Shown here: one piece after another, positions 1-7,764 of the stretch
How the letters are laid out: every line of letters begins with the position of its first letter
Position numbering within the stretch: position 1 is the first letter of the stretch
Source of the DNA: an archaeon
GTDB lineage: Archaea > Thermoproteota > Nitrososphaeria > Nitrososphaerales > Gagatemarchaeaceae
DNA length: 64,000 nucleotides
NCBI GenBank assembly: GCA_021827865.1
Contig: JAKAUC010000013.1
Coordinates: 372,001 to 436,000, forward strand
Direction: 5' to 3'
Made by a program: the position numbers and the translations under genes
The notes under the pieces: generated by a model
Database searches by the model: none
Seen by the model: the letters and a program-made list of their open reading frames with translations, nothing else
Told to the model about the DNA's origin: nothing

Positions 1-395
1 ATGCCCAGCATCGATGAGATGCCCTCGACCGACTTTGGGAAGGTCGCGCCTGACCTGAACTTGAAGGTGAAAGCGCCCCCTCCTGAGGCGGGGGTGGGGT
101 CCAGGGGGACGATGAGCCGTCCGGACCTGAGCCCCTGCAGCATCTGGCCCTTGACTTCTCCGATCGCCTTCAGGACGTCATCCCGCTCCCTCTTGAGGGC
201 TGCGGCCCTGTCCTGGTGTCCGGGGTCGGACCAGTCGAGGCCGATCAGGGCGTAGAAAGCCTGGTCCTTCTCGTTCCTCTTCGGGTCCTGTTTGATCTCC
301 TGCGACAGCGTCTCCAGCTCGCTGTCGATGGTCCGGAGCCTCTTCTGCTCCTCCAACAGCCTTCCGGCTGCTACCTCCAGTTCTGTGAGGTTCAT
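1..395 (-). CDS. Coiled-coil protein downstream of tubulin homologue (3' end outside window)
   Basis: The reading frame starts with ATG at 395, five bases after the stop of the tubulin-like gene, and is still open at base 1, so only about 131 N-terminal residues are visible. Residues 1-90 are rich in Glu, Leu, Lys and Arg with heptad-like spacing and look like two helices of a coiled coil, broken by a short Trp/Asp/Pro segment. The remainder is a Gly/Pro-containing stretch followed by beta-like sequence. I do not recognise a family. The tight spacing implies co-transcription with the tubulin homologue, so it is a candidate partner or filament-associated protein. That role is inference from context only. 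Confidence 0.7.
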   Translation of the reverse strand, partial: MNLTELEVAAGRLLEEQKRLRTIDSELETLSQEIKQDPKRNEKDQAFYALIGLDWSDPGHQDRAAALKRERDDVLKAIGEVKGQMLQGLRSGRLIVPLDPTPASGGGAFTFKFRSGATFPKSVEGISSMLG

Positions 396-400
396 TTCCT

Positions 401-1765
401 CTACCCCAAGTGGCTTGAGACTTCGATTACCGCCTTCTTGAACTCCTCGTGCGTCAGGTTCTTGTTCTGATACTCGTCCTTGTAAGAGTCCCAGGCATCC
501 TCTGCCTCCGTGACTATGGGGAGGAGCTTCTTCCCGACCCCCTTGACGTTGAGCAGGACGAGGGCCGAGGCGGGCTCCGCGGGCATGGTGGGGATCTTGA
601 TGAATATCACGCGCTTGTCTTGGATGCCGTACTTCTCGTTGAGTATCTTCTTGAAGAACTCCCTCTCCTCGGCCCCCACGCTCCCGGCGGCCTTGATCAG
701 GACGCAGGCGGAGTCAGTCTTCCCCTTCTCAACCTCCCCCTCCTGTTCGAGGTCGAAGAGGACCCCGTCGTTCCCCTCGTCCATGGCGGCCTCGATGGAC
801 TTTACGTCAGAGCCCCCCTTGGGGGCCAGGGGTATGAGCCATGGGACCACGAACTTCGGCTTGCTCGCCGCCAGCCAGGTCCTGTAGTTGGACATGTCCC
901 ACTCCGTCTCCCGGATGAACGAGTCCATGAACTCGGCGATCACGTGAGCGGCCAGCAGGTTCTTGTTCCTGTAGTCGTGCCAGCCGACGCGTATCTGCTT
1001 CGGGAGTTCGTCCACGATTGAAGACCTCGCGTCGAGCATGCCCTTCAGCCTGTCGGCCTGGAAACGCAGCTCCTTGTTGTCCATCAGCACTGGAGCGTCT
1101 GAATACTTGATCTGGTAGGCGAGGTTGAGAACTATGCTGATGTGAGCCGGGCCGTAGATTACCGGGTCCCACCCGAACTCTGGGAGAACGCCGAATGTAG
1201 CTATCGTCGCCTGGCCGAGGGTGTTGCTCCCCTTCACGTAGGCCATGAACTCCGAAGAGAAGGAGCCGCCTGTCCCTCCGCCCATGCTGAACGGGACTAT
1301 GAACCCCCTCACCGGCTCGGGGGAGATCGCCTGTATCCTCGACGCGATGTCCTGCTTCCCTACGATCTCGTTCCTGAACCTGCTCCTCCCTTCGGCCCAG
1401 TTCCTCGCCGCCCCGCCCAGGCCGTAGACGGCGTGCTTGTCCTTCATGGCGAAGAGCTGCGGATAGGATTGCAGGATTAGGTTGGCCGAGCGCGGGTCGA
1501 GGTCCACGAGCAGCGCCCTCGGCACCAGGGGGGTCTCCCCCCTGCGGAGGGAGGCGCCGAACCTGAGTATCGTACTCCCGTACCGCCGCAGGACCTCCAG
1601 CTGCTGCTTCTCCCCCTTCAAGGTCGGGGCGGTGGGGTCAGCGCCCACGTCGATCAGAACCCAGCGGTATGCTTCAGCGCCGATTCCAACCCCGGCGTGG
1701 CCCATGCAGGCCATGATCACCGGATTGGGAGCGAGCGGCGCTTGATTCGCGATCCTGAACGCCAA
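401..1765 (-). CDS. Tubulin/FtsZ superfamily protein, eukaryotic-tubulin-like
   Basis: Numbering is from the upstream ATG at 1780 (459 residues). A T1-like loop G-H-A-G-V-G-I-G lies at 27-34, close to the tubulin GQAGVQIG. The segment around 87-100 (VPRALLVDLDPRSAN) resembles tubulin PRAVFVDLEP. The glycine-rich T4 signature SMGGGTGGS is at 165-173. Residues 293-320 align by eye with the tubulin T7/H8 region NVDLTEF...VPYPRIHFPLATYAP. The length is that of alpha/beta tubulin (about 450) rather than FtsZ (about 350-400). At the T7 catalytic-acid position the residue is Asn298 (E-W-D-M-S-N). A TATA-like box at 1787-1796 is too close to ATG 1780 and fits a leaderless TTG at 1765, which I chose; a GTG further in would also keep T1. 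The downstream coiled-coil gene and the divergent vWA gene suggest a cytoskeletal or membrane-remodelling module. Family assignment is confident; function is inferred. Confidence 0.88.
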   Translation of the reverse strand: MAFRIANQAPLAPNPVIMACMGHAGVGIGAEAYRWVLIDVGADPTAPTLKGEKQQLEVLRRYGSTILRFGASLRRGETPLVPRALLVDLDPRSANLILQSYPQLFAMKDKHAVYGLGGAARNWAEGRSRFRNEIVGKQDIASRIQAISPEPVRGFIVPFSMGGGTGGSFSSEFMAYVKGSNTLGQATIATFGVLPEFGWDPVIYGPAHISIVLNLAYQIKYSDAPVLMDNKELRFQADRLKGMLDARSSIVDELPKQIRVGWHDYRNKNLLAAHVIAEFMDSFIRETEWDMSNYRTWLAASKPKFVVPWLIPLAPKGGSDVKSIEAAMDEGNDGVLFDLEQEGEVEKGKTDSACVLIKAAGSVGAEEREFFKKILNEKYGIQDKRVIFIKIPTMPAEPASALVLLNVKGVGKKLLPIVTEAEDAWDSYKDEYQNKNLTHEEFKKAVIEVSSHLG

Positions 1766-1786
1766 CGATTCACCTCCCATCCCATC

Positions 1787-1797
1787 TTTTTTATACG
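1787..1797. promoter_or_regulatory. Shared TATA element between tubulin homologue and vWA gene
   Basis: The A/T-rich core ttttttatacg can be read as a TATA box on both strands. It sits about 25 bases before TTG 1765 on the minus strand and about 30 bases before TTG 1824 on the plus strand, the distance expected for archaeal leaderless transcripts. One short element may therefore drive both genes. Confidence 0.55.
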
Positions 1798-1823
1798 TTT
1801 GTCAGGTTCGTGGAGAGACGAGA

Positions 1824-2399
1824 TTGAGCTACGACGAGTCCAACGCGACCGACCTGCTCTTCATCATAGACGGCTCGAGGAGCATGGGAGGGAAGATGCA
1901 CTCCTCAGGGATGAGCAAGATGAAGATGGTCAAGACAGGGCTGTTCGACTACGTCGCGGAGCACTGGCCGGTCTCCTATTTCCCCTGGCCAACGAGGATG
2001 GGGGTGTCGTTCTACAGGCTGCTGGGGACCCCCGGCTCCACGCAGATTGAGGTGGTCGTCCCTCTGAACCCTGCTCCGGCCTCGCTCGAGCTGTACCGCT
2101 TGGAAGAGATGCAGTGCAAAGGGGGGAGCCCCCTGGTGGACGCGGTCAGGTACAGCATCGAGAACGTGTCGGAATCCATCAGGGGAAAGAAGGTCATCAA
2201 GCTGATCAGCGACGGCGGGAACGACCGGGAACCGGTCAAGACCATAGCCGAGTACCTGAAGGGCTCCCCGGTCGGGTTGGACGTGATAGAGCTCTCCAAC
2301 GAGGCTTCGAAGGAGCTCAGGGACATCGCCACCCTCACCGGAGGGTCGTACACGAGGCCCCACAATCTGGCGGACTTTGCGAAGACCATCAGAAGCTAA
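1824..2399 (+). CDS. von Willebrand factor A domain protein
   Basis: A 191-residue protein that is essentially one vWA domain. The metal-ion-dependent adhesion site is visible as D-G-S-R-S-M near residue 16 (DxSxS), a Gly-Gly-Ser-Pro segment near 98 in the place of the usual Thr loop, and S-D-G-G-N-D near 132. No signal peptide or membrane segment is seen, so it is probably cytosolic. Such domains mediate metal-dependent protein binding. The TTG start at 1824 follows a TATA box shared with the divergent tubulin homologue. A tubulin-like family associated with vWA proteins has been described in bacteria and archaea, so a joint role is plausible. Confidence 0.85.
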   Translation: MSYDESNATDLLFIIDGSRSMGGKMHSSGMSKMKMVKTGLFDYVAEHWPVSYFPWPTRMGVSFYRLLGTPGSTQIEVVVPLNPAPASLELYRLEEMQCKGGSPLVDAVRYSIENVSESIRGKKVIKLISDGGNDREPVKTIAEYLKGSPVGLDVIELSNEASKELRDIATLTGGSYTRPHNLADFAKTIRS

Positions 2400-2668
2400 G
2401 GGGAAGCGCCGCCGCTCCGCGGAGGCGGGATTCGCTCCGTTCAATCGCTCGTGGACTGGAGGCTGGGACAGCGGACCCCTTCCGGAGAGGGGATGAACCG
2501 CTCGAGATCGGGCTGCGTCTTGGCGCCCCCTGGATCAAGGCGCGGATGAAGCTCCGCGGAACGCCAGCCATCCTGGCGGCGTGCCAGTTCTCAAAGGAGC
2601 CCTATGCAAGGACAGGGCGCTGACAAGCGGAAATTTGATGAACCGGCTGGAGATCGACGGGCAGAAGC
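2400..2668. other. Convergent intergenic region, GC-rich, several short hairpins
   Basis: The space between the vWA gene and the end of rps28e holds no convincing ORF. It contains short inverted repeats, for example cgccag...ctggcg near 2561-2578 and a ctccgcggag palindrome near 2416. These may act in transcription termination or mark a small RNA. I see no recognisable RNA family. Confidence 0.4.
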
Positions 2669-2887
2669 CTACTTTAGCTTCCTTGCTTCTCTTTCGGTCT
2701 CTCTGAGGATCAACACGTCGGCCAGCCGGATCGGCCCCTTCACGTTCCTAGTCAGGATGCGCCCCTTCTCCTTCCCTTCCAGAATCTTGACTCTGACCTG
2801 GGTAATCTCGCCCGCCACCCCGGTCCGTCCCACGATCTGGACTATTTCGGCGGGGGTGAGTGTCTCTACTTCTTTCCTGCTGCTCAT
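2669..2887 (-). CDS. rps28e: Small ribosomal subunit protein eS28
   Basis: A 72-residue basic protein with the eS28 pattern: V-G-R-T-G-V-A-G-E near residues 18-26 and the C-terminal L-R-E-T-E-R-E-A-R. It binds the small subunit near the mRNA exit channel. Its ATG overlaps the rpl7ae stop by four bases, so the two are translationally coupled, as is common in archaea. Confidence 0.95.
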   Translation of the reverse strand: MSSRKEVETLTPAEIVQIVGRTGVAGEITQVRVKILEGKEKGRILTRNVKGPIRLADVLILRETEREARKLK

Positions 2888-3270
2888 GCGGCCTTCTTCA
2901 GCCTCGAAAGCTCCTGCGTGACCTGCTCCAGTATCTGTGAGCCTTCGCCGGCCTCCAGGACCGCCGCGGCGGCTGTGGAGACGTCTATGCCGATGGCCGG
3001 GCCGATCTGGTCCTTGGAAGGCACGAAGACATAGGGGATCTTCCTCTCGTCGCAGAGGATGGGCAGGTGGGCGACCACCTCAGGCGGGGTGACGTCCTCG
3101 GCTATCACCACAAGCTTGGCCAGCCCCCTCTCGATGGCCTTTGTCGACTCGTTGGTCCCCTTGCGGACCTTGCCGGTCCTGGACGCCTGCCTCAGGACCT
3201 CGTAGGCTGCCTCGGAGACCTCCTTTGGTGTCTCGAACTTGATGTAGTAAGGCTTCTTGTCTGGGGTCAT
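2884..3270 (-). CDS. rpl7ae: Ribosomal protein L7Ae (K-turn binding)
   Basis: A 128-residue L7Ae family protein with the K-turn RNA-binding core [13 protein letters not shown] and the following A-E-D-V-T-P-P-E segment. In archaea it is a ribosomal protein and also a subunit of box C/D and H/ACA RNPs and of RNase P. The RNase P protein Rnp1 and Cbf5 are encoded elsewhere in this window. It is the first gene of a two-gene operon with rps28e and has a TATA box about 35-40 bases upstream. Confidence 0.95.
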   Translation of the reverse strand: MTPDKKPYYIKFETPKEVSEAAYEVLRQASRTGKVRKGTNESTKAIERGLAKLVVIAEDVTPPEVVAHLPILCDERKIPYVFVPSKDQIGPAIGIDVSTAAAAVLEAGEGSQILEQVTQELSRLKKAA

Positions 3271-3304
3271 CTCACAATCTCCCAGGCGGCCCAGTTTCGG
3301 CCAG

Positions 3305-3313
3305 CATATAAAC
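3305..3313 (-). promoter_or_regulatory. TATA box of rpl7ae-rps28e
   Basis: On the minus strand gtttatatg lies about 35-40 bases before the rpl7ae ATG, in the 70-base gap after the gltX stop. It fits a promoter with a leader of about ten bases. Confidence 0.5.
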
Positions 3314-3341
3314 GGTTGGCCGTCGAAGTCTTTTCAGCGGC

Positions 3342-5057
3342 TCATCCTGCAAGGATGAACCGCCCCGGGGAGTCGAGCCTGCAGAAGCCGAACCTGGGGA
3401 ACTGGACGATGTCCCCGACGGAGAGGCCAGAGGCAGAATCTTCGGCGTATCCCGCCACCTCCTTGAGGCTGTCCGTGTTGTAGACGTCCCCCTCCAAGAA
3501 GAGCTCCCCCGGGACGGTGACCTTCGCCTCCCCGTGCGAGCCTGTGACCCACTGGAGCTTCTTCGAGTCGGGGACGAGCTCGTCTCCGGCGTACTCAGCC
3601 TCCGGGGAGGGCCAGTCGGCCGTCAGCCTGACGTTGTAGAGATCCATGAGCCTGAAGACCGCCCCCTTCTTCAGACCCCTGATGTCGGCCGAGGGCACGT
3701 AGAACTCTCCCGCTGCTTCGACCGTCCGGGCGCCCAGGTCCCTCTGGGGGTGGAAGGGGAGGGTCACCGCCTTCCTCGGCGCGCCTGCCACCTGCAGCCT
3801 CACAGGCTCCGGGACGAAGAAGACCCGCTTCGAGAGGGGGTCGAGGAGCTTCCTGTTGACAGATAGGAGTATGCTCCAGTCGTATTCGTGCTCGGTCTTC
3901 GTGTACCCGACCTGGAGGGTGAACTCCCTGATGGCCTGGGGGATGATGCCTCGCCTCCTGAGGCCGTCGACCGTCGGCATCCGAGGGTCGTCCCAGCCCG
4001 ACACGACCTTCTTCTCGACGAGGGGGCGGAGCAGCCTCTTGGACACCGGCGTCCCCTTGAAGTTGAACCTCGAGAACTGGATGACCTCGATGCGCCTGAA
4101 GCCCAGCGCATCCCGGATGAGCTGCTGGAGCTCGTTGCGGAACTCGGAGCTCCTAAGGACGTGGGTTATGCCGCAGATCTCGTCCTCCACGGCGTTGGCC
4201 AGGTCGTAGGTCGGCCAAAGGGTGTACCTGTCCCCCGTGAGAGGGTGCGGGTGCGATATGACCCTGAAGAGGTTGGTGTCCCTCAGGGAGTAGTTCGGGC
4301 TCACCATGTCCCCCTTGAACCTGATGACGTAGGTCCCCTCCCCGTGGCTCCTTGCCAGGAGCTCTTCCCAGACCTTCAGGTTCGACTCTACCGAGCTATC
4401 TCTGTGCTCGCAGGGGGTCCCTTCGAACCGGAGCTTCTTCACCTTCGCCTCGTCGCAGGAGCAGGCGTAGGCCATCCCTCGCTCCAGAAGCTTCCTCCCT
4501 GCTTCATAGATGACGTCCATGTCGTCCGACACGTTCTTCTCGTGGTCGTACTCTATCGAAAGCCAGGCGACCCCCCGGCGGAAGCTGTCGTAGTACTGAG
4601 GGAGGACCTTCCTCGGGTTGGTGTCCTCGAAGCGCAGCCAGAGCTCGCCGTCGTACTGCTCCTTGTACAGGTAGTTGATGGTGAAGGCCATGGCGTGCCC
4701 CACGGTCATGTAGCCGGAGGGCTCTGGGGGGAGCCGGAAGGCCGTCTTGCCCTTCACGGCGTTGGGGAGCGCCGGGAGCCCCACCCTCCCGTGCTTCTCC
4801 GGCGGCGCGGCTTCCTCGGGGTACCTCTCGGCGACGAGCCTCCCCTGCTCTTCCGCGCTGAGCGCGTTGACCCTCCTGGCTGCGGCTGCGGCCTCCTTTG
4901 CGACCAGCCCGGCATTGGTCCTGAGCTCCGGGTGCTCGGCCAAGACCCTCCCTACGATGGCCCCAACCTCGGCCTTCCCGCCGTGCCTGGCTGCGTTCAC
5001 CAGGGCCGCCTTCTCGACGGCGGCCAGCTCCTCCTCTCCCAACGATTCGGCTACCAT
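3342..5057 (-). CDS. gltX: Glutamyl-tRNA synthetase (archaeal, GlnRS-like type)
   Basis: A 571-residue class I synthetase that charges tRNA-Glu, and in most archaea tRNA-Gln for later amidation. The N-terminal 90 residues are the helical archaeal extension. The nucleotide-binding HIGH-type motif is P-S-G-Y-M-T-V-G-H-A, and the KMSKS loop is reduced to T-P-V-S-K-R. The C-terminal beta-barrel anticodon region follows from about residue 390. The frame stays open far upstream, but that part lies over idsA; ATG 5057 (M-V-A-E-S) overlaps the idsA stop by seven bases and gives the normal family length. It is the last gene of the long operon that starts at rpoD. Confidence 0.95.
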   Translation of the reverse strand: MVAESLGEEELAAVEKAALVNAARHGGKAEVGAIVGRVLAEHPELRTNAGLVAKEAAAAARRVNALSAEEQGRLVAERYPEEAAPPEKHGRVGLPALPNAVKGKTAFRLPPEPSGYMTVGHAMAFTINYLYKEQYDGELWLRFEDTNPRKVLPQYYDSFRRGVAWLSIEYDHEKNVSDDMDVIYEAGRKLLERGMAYACSCDEAKVKKLRFEGTPCEHRDSSVESNLKVWEELLARSHGEGTYVIRFKGDMVSPNYSLRDTNLFRVISHPHPLTGDRYTLWPTYDLANAVEDEICGITHVLRSSEFRNELQQLIRDALGFRRIEVIQFSRFNFKGTPVSKRLLRPLVEKKVVSGWDDPRMPTVDGLRRRGIIPQAIREFTLQVGYTKTEHEYDWSILLSVNRKLLDPLSKRVFFVPEPVRLQVAGAPRKAVTLPFHPQRDLGARTVEAAGEFYVPSADIRGLKKGAVFRLMDLYNVRLTADWPSPEAEYAGDELVPDSKKLQWVTGSHGEAKVTVPGELFLEGDVYNTDSLKEVAGYAEDSASGLSVGDIVQFPRFGFCRLDSPGRFILAG

Positions 5058-6082
5058 TCCCGTTCTACTGCGAACCTTGCGAATGAGGCGAGGAGGGACG
5101 CGGCCTCCTTCTCCCCCTTCCAGTCGATGTCCCTGAGCGTTGCCAGGGACTGCTTGAGGAGCTCCGAGGCCCTCTTCCTGGCGAAGCCTACCGAGTCGTG
5201 CTTCTCTATGGCTGACATGACGAACGATACGTCTCCGTCGGTCTTCTGCTCCCTGGCTTTGCTCATTATCGCGATGACCTTGTCCCTTTCGCTCTGCGAC
5301 GCCACCGAGAGGAGGTGGAGGAGTATCAGTGTCCTCTTGCCTTCGAGGATGTCGTCGGACTTCGCCTTGCCGTACTTCTTCTGGTCCCCCACCAGGTTGA
5401 GTGCGTCGTCCTGTATCTGGAAGGCGACCCCCAGGCTCGTCCCGAACTCCTTCAGGCCGGAGAGGACGTCCTGGCCGGCCCCGGCCACCAGCGCCCCCAG
5501 CCGGCATGGGCTGGCCACCGTATACCAGGAAGTCTTGCGGGTGCACATCTCGAAGTAGTCCCTCTCCCCAAGGTCCCACCGCTTGCCCGTCACCCACCCC
5601 AGCTCCATGTGCTGCCCCTCAGTCGTCTCGTCGACCATCCGAGAGAACTCCTCCATGACGGCGAAGGTCCGGCCCAGGCCCAGCCTCCCCCTGTTCTGCA
5701 GCAGGGCGCCCCAGGTGCGGGCGTGGAGGGCGTCCCCGGCGTTGAGGGCCAGGGGCTCGCCGTACTTCTTGTGCAGCGCGGGATCTCCGCGCCTCAGCTC
5801 GGAGCCGTCCTCGATGTCGTCGTGCACCAGGATCCAGTTCTGGAAGAGCTCGATGCAGGCCGCGGTGAGTATCGCGTCGTCCTCCGACCCGCCGGCAGCC
5901 CTGCAGGCGGTCACGCATAGGAAAGGCCTCATCCCCTTGGCCGGGCGGGATGGGTAGTCGCGCATCATCTTGTAGAGGAGGTCGATCTCCTTTATCGGGC
6001 TTGACTTCGGCAGGATTCCATCAAGGATGAGACCGTCGACCCTCGCCTTCACGCGGTTCATCTCGTCCTGGAGGATGGGCAT
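5051..6082 (-). CDS. idsA: Polyprenyl (geranylgeranyl) diphosphate synthase
   Basis: A 343-residue trans-prenyltransferase that condenses IPP with allylic diphosphates to make the C20 chain of archaeal lipids. The first Asp-rich motif is H-D-D-I-E-D and the second is F-Q-I-Q-D-D-A-L-N-L-V-G-D. It follows ipk by 24 bases and overlaps gltX, so mvk, ipk and idsA form one isoprenoid block. Product length cannot be fixed from sequence alone; C15/C20 is most likely. Confidence 0.93.
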   Translation of the reverse strand: MPILQDEMNRVKARVDGLILDGILPKSSPIKEIDLLYKMMRDYPSRPAKGMRPFLCVTACRAAGGSEDDAILTAACIELFQNWILVHDDIEDGSELRRGDPALHKKYGEPLALNAGDALHARTWGALLQNRGRLGLGRTFAVMEEFSRMVDETTEGQHMELGWVTGKRWDLGERDYFEMCTRKTSWYTVASPCRLGALVAGAGQDVLSGLKEFGTSLGVAFQIQDDALNLVGDQKKYGKAKSDDILEGKRTLILLHLLSVASQSERDKVIAIMSKAREQKTDGDVSFVMSAIEKHDSVGFARKRASELLKQSLATLRDIDWKGEKEAASLLASFARFAVEREW

Positions 6083-6106
6083 GCCTGACCGGTGCCTGCC
6101 TCTCGC

Positions 6107-6853
6107 CTAGGAGCGGACCACTGTCCCGTAGAAGTCCAGGCCCCGGACGGCCTTCGAGAACTCGTTCCGCCTGTAGCCTGAGACGAAGTTTACCGTTGTC
6201 CCTCCAGCGGCTATCTTGGCGGCCATCTCCAGCTTCAGCCTCATCCCTCCCGTGGCGTCGTCCCCTTCCTGCACCTTCATCCTCCTCACCTTGGCCACGC
6301 TCAGCTCCGGGATGATGACCCTGGTGTTCCCCTCGTAGACTCCGTCCACGTCGAGGGCGAAGACCACCCGCTCCGGTCCCATCATCTTGGCCAGCTCTTG
6401 GACTATGACGTCCCCCGAGATCACCCTGAACCCCGACGGGGCCAGACCGACGTCCCCGAAGGTGACAGGGGTAAGCCCCTCCTTGAGGAGCCCCTTCAGC
6501 CAGGAAGACACCGACGCCCCCCCGGCCCGGCTGATGGCGTCGAAGGGGGAGAACGGATATGGGCTCAGCCTGAACTCCATCATGGTCTTGCAGACCATCC
6601 TGTTCAGCTCGTACATCGCCCCCCTCGTCTGGGCGACCCCCACGGCAGCGGCCTCCGCGGCCTCTGCGCCTAGCCCGTGCTGCTTCGCCACCACATGGCC
6701 GAACGACCCTCCGCCGTGCACCACGACGACCTTCTGGTCCGACGAAGCTATCTCCTCCGAGAGCGCCGAGACCACGTCTGGCCGATAGGAGAAGGGCTTC
6801 GACTTGTCCGTGATCACGGAGCCCCCGAGCTTCGCGACTACCGCTCTAGCCAG
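6107..6853 (-). CDS. Isopentenyl phosphate kinase, start codon unclear (possibly CTG)
   Basis: An amino-acid-kinase family enzyme that phosphorylates isopentenyl phosphate to IPP, the last step of the archaeal mevalonate route. The catalytic signature V-H-G-G-G-S-F-G-H is present, including the His typical of this enzyme. The essential N-terminal K-L-G-G-S lies upstream of the first canonical start (GTG at 6817). Between the in-frame TGA at 6893-6895 and that motif there is no ATG, GTG or TTG. The only near-cognate option is CTG at 6851-6853, eight codons before the Lys, overlapping the mvk stop by 16 bases. I use that start tentatively; identity is firm. Confidence 0.85.
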   Translation of the reverse strand: MARAVVAKLGGSVITDKSKPFSYRPDVVSALSEEIASSDQKVVVVHGGGSFGHVVAKQHGLGAEAAEAAAVGVAQTRGAMYELNRMVCKTMMEFRLSPYPFSPFDAISRAGGASVSSWLKGLLKEGLTPVTFGDVGLAPSGFRVISGDVIVQELAKMMGPERVVFALDVDGVYEGNTRVIIPELSVAKVRRMKVQEGDDATGGMRLKLEMAAKIAAGGTTVNFVSGYRRNEFSKAVRGLDFYGTVVRS

Positions 6854-7764
6854 CTTTTCACTCCCTCGGCGGGTACCTTGGCGATGAACGTTTCATACCC
6901 TCGCGCCGTCAGCCCTGAAACTAGGTTTTTTTCCTTTGCCTTGGGGGCCACCGCGACCACGCTCCCCCCTCCCCCTCCCCCGGTGAGCTTCGCGCCGTAC
7001 GCGCCTAGCGACGACATCAGGTCGACCATCCCGTCGAGGGCGGGGTTGGATACCCCCAGCGAGCACAGGATCGCGTGGTTCAAGGTGAGCGCCGCACCAA
7101 GCCCTTCGCCGTCCTCCTCCGCCAGCATCCCCGCGGCCTCGATGCTGAGCTGGCTCACCGACCTGGCAAGGCTGCCGAAGTAGCTCGGGTATCTGTCCTT
7201 CGTCTCCGAGACCCTCCCTATCTGCCCCCTGGTCTCCCTGTTGATCCCCGAGTAGGACACCACCAAGGAGCGGCTCCCTTTGAAAGAGACCCTCCTGGGC
7301 TTACTCCCGGGCCTGAAGAGTATCACCCCGCCCAGAGCGCAGACAGCGGGGTCGACGCCGGAGGGGCGCCCGTGGATGTCCTTCTCCCCCACCATCGAGA
7401 GGCGGATCACGTCCTCGACCCCCAGGTGGAGAGCGTGGAACCGCGACAGCGCTGCAGCGAGCGCGACCATGGTGGCGGCGGAGGAGCCGAGGCCGGCCCC
7501 CCGTGGGACGGAAGAGGAGATCGAGACGCTCACCGGCTGGCTCACCGAGAACTCCTCTGCCACCGCCCCGACCACCCGGCTGATGGGCGCCAGCTCGGAC
7601 GCGCCCGCCTGGAACCCCTGAGACGCGACCTTGAGGGAGCTCGAAGCTTCGACCTCCACCCTCACCTTCCCCGGCAGTGCCGCGGCCAGGGCCCAGGCCC
7701 CGTGGACGACGAAGTGCTCGCCCGTGACTATGACCTTCGATGGAGCCTCTGCTATGGCTCTCAA
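6838..7764 (-). CDS. mvk: Mevalonate kinase
   Basis: A 308-residue GHMP kinase that phosphorylates mevalonate. Visible are the N-terminal A-P-S-K-V-I-V-T-G-E-H segment, the ATP-binding P-R-G-A-G-L-G-S-S-A-A loop and the C-terminal T-G-G-G-G-G-G-S motif. Its ATG overlaps the stop of the Memo-family gene upstream (ATGA) and it overlaps ipk downstream. The mvk-ipk-idsA order places three isoprenoid steps in one transcript. Confidence 0.95.
   Translation of the reverse strand: MRAIAEAPSKVIVTGEHFVVHGAWALAAALPGKVRVEVEASSSLKVASQGFQAGASELAPISRVVGAVAEEFSVSQPVSVSISSSVPRGAGLGSSAATMVALAAALSRFHALHLGVEDVIRLSMVGEKDIHGRPSGVDPAVCALGGVILFRPGSKPRRVSFKGSRSLVVSYSGINRETRGQIGRVSETKDRYPSYFGSLARSVSQLSIEAAGMLAEEDGEGLGAALTLNHAILCSLGVSNPALDGMVDLMSSLGAYGAKLTGGGGGGSVVAVAPKAKEKNLVSGLTARGYETFIAKVPAEGVKSWLER

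Noticed and set aside
3888-5558. Long plus-strand open frame opposite gltX and idsA (556 codons).
   Set aside because: It covers two well-identified genes on the other strand and has no recognisable domain.
5058-5597. Upstream extension of the gltX frame.
   Set aside because: It lies over idsA out of frame, is Gly/Arg-rich, and is not part of the glutamyl-tRNA synthetase family.
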